A stretch of 14,451 nucleotides of DNA from NCBI GenBank assembly GCA_035544515.1, contig DATKEG010000026.1, forward strand, positions 1 to 14,451. Direction: 5' to 3'. Below the pieces are notes generated by a model. It had not been told where the DNA came from. It did no database searches and saw only the letters and a program-made list of their open reading frames with translations. Of the stretch, positions 14,088 to 14,451 are shown in pieces. Numbering within the stretch: position 1 is the first letter of the stretch; every line of letters starts with the position of its first letter. The position numbers and the translations under genes are program-made. The DNA is from DATKEG01 sp035544515. Its GTDB lineage: Bacteria; Acidobacteriota; Vicinamibacteria; Fen-336.

Positions 14088-14451
14088 ATGCTGGTCGTCG
14101 ACGCGCAGATCCACATCTGGAAGAACAACAAGCCGACGAATCAGAACCACCGTCAGGTCGCCGACTTCACGGCGGACGACGTGCTGAAGGAGATGGATGA
14201 GGGCGGCGTCGACGCGGCCGTGATCCATCCGCCCGGGTGGGATCCGAATTCCAACGCGCTCGCCGTCGAGGCCGCGCGCCAGCACCCCAACCGCCTCGCG
14301 ATCCTCGGAAACTTCCCGCTCGACAAACCGGAGAGCCGCTCGGCGATCGACGGCTTGAAGAGCCGGCCGGGGATGCTCGGGCTCCGCTTCGCGCTGCTGC
14401 AGCCGCACCAGCAGACCTGGCTGACCGATGGCACCCTCGACTGGCTCTGGC
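14088..14451 (+). CDS. Amidohydrolase (Amidohydrolase_2 family), 3' end outside window
   Basis: The first 121 residues of a TIM-barrel metal-dependent hydrolase are visible; the frame is open to the window edge, and full-length relatives are about 270-300 residues. The opening VVDAQIHIW (3-11) matches the first barrel strand, where most members have HxH metal ligands; here it is Gln7-x-His9. FTADDVLKEMDEGGVDAAVIHPPGW (27-51) and LGNFPLD (75-81) are also typical. The family hydrolyses lactones, amides or C-C bonds in sugar-acid and aromatic catabolism; the substrate is not assignable. The start is supported by AAGGAG 6 nt upstream. It diverges from the mandelate-racemase-like gene, a common pairing in catabolic clusters. 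The remaining metal ligands lie outside the window. Confidence 0.85.
   Translation, partial: MLVVDAQIHIWKNNKPTNQNHRQVADFTADDVLKEMDEGGVDAAVIHPPGWDPNSNALAVEAARQHPNRLAILGNFPLDKPESRSAIDGLKSRPGMLGLRFALLQPHQQTWLTDGTLDWLW

Noticed and set aside
1..14451. CRISPR arrays, tRNA/rRNA genes, insertion sequences, phage genes or attachment sites
   Set aside because: I saw no regularly spaced repeats, no tRNA-like cloverleaf, no transposase or integrase motifs and no terminal inverted repeats with target duplications.

Overview
This is a 14.45-kb, very GC-rich chromosomal segment from a bacterium with dense, tightly packed genes. I see no rRNA, tRNA, CRISPR array, transposase or phage gene. The mix (NrfHA, FGGY kinase, MalG-type permease, mandelate-racemase-like enzyme, amidohydrolase, MetE-core protein) resembles uncultivated soil or subsurface lineages such as Rokubacteria/Methylomirabilota. 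That placement rests on general impression of gene content, not on a marker gene, so it is weak.

Left part (1-3278, plus strand): about 520 bases without a convincing gene, holding a terminator-like hairpin near 182-199, lead into an apparent operon. It encodes a tandem universal stress protein, the four-haem quinol dehydrogenase NrfH and the five-haem nitrite reductase NrfA. NrfH and NrfA would reduce nitrite to ammonium with electrons from the quinone pool. The catalytic haem motif of NrfA is CxxCH rather than CxxCK.

Middle-left (3473-8717, minus strand): a 12-helix MFS carrier with its own promoter lies downstream of a compact four-gene unit. Read from 8717 leftward, the unit is an alkaline-phosphatase-superfamily phosphodiesterase, a LicC-like nucleotidyltransferase, a MetE-core methyltransferase and YaeQ. 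The first three genes are 22 nt apart or overlap by 4 nt; the gap before yaeQ is 25 nt.

Middle-right (8820-12179, plus strand): diverging from that unit are an FGGY sugar/polyol kinase, a GpsA-like NAD(P)-dependent polyol-phosphate dehydrogenase and a MalG/UgpE-type ABC permease. The dehydrogenase is the most striking object in the window. Its normal C-terminal domain is missing, and the reading frame instead ends in a hydrophobic segment that looks like the last helix and tail of a MalF/UgpA-type permease. The simplest reading is an in-frame deletion, or an assembly join, that removed the end of gpsA, probably a substrate-binding-protein gene, and most of the first permease. The second permease would then be an orphan.

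Right end (12196-14451): an isochorismatase-like hydrolase with Gly at the nucleophile position and a mandelate-racemase-family protein lacking the usual Asp/His dyad overlap by 4 nt on the minus strand. They diverge from an amidohydrolase that runs off the right edge. This looks like a small catabolic cluster of unknown substrate.

Several starts (MFS, phosphodiesterase, FGGY kinase) have a -10-like hexamer only 6-10 nt before the start codon and no Shine-Dalgarno sequence, which suggests leaderless transcripts. Other genes (universal stress protein, mandelate-racemase-like, amidohydrolase) have ordinary ribosome binding sites.
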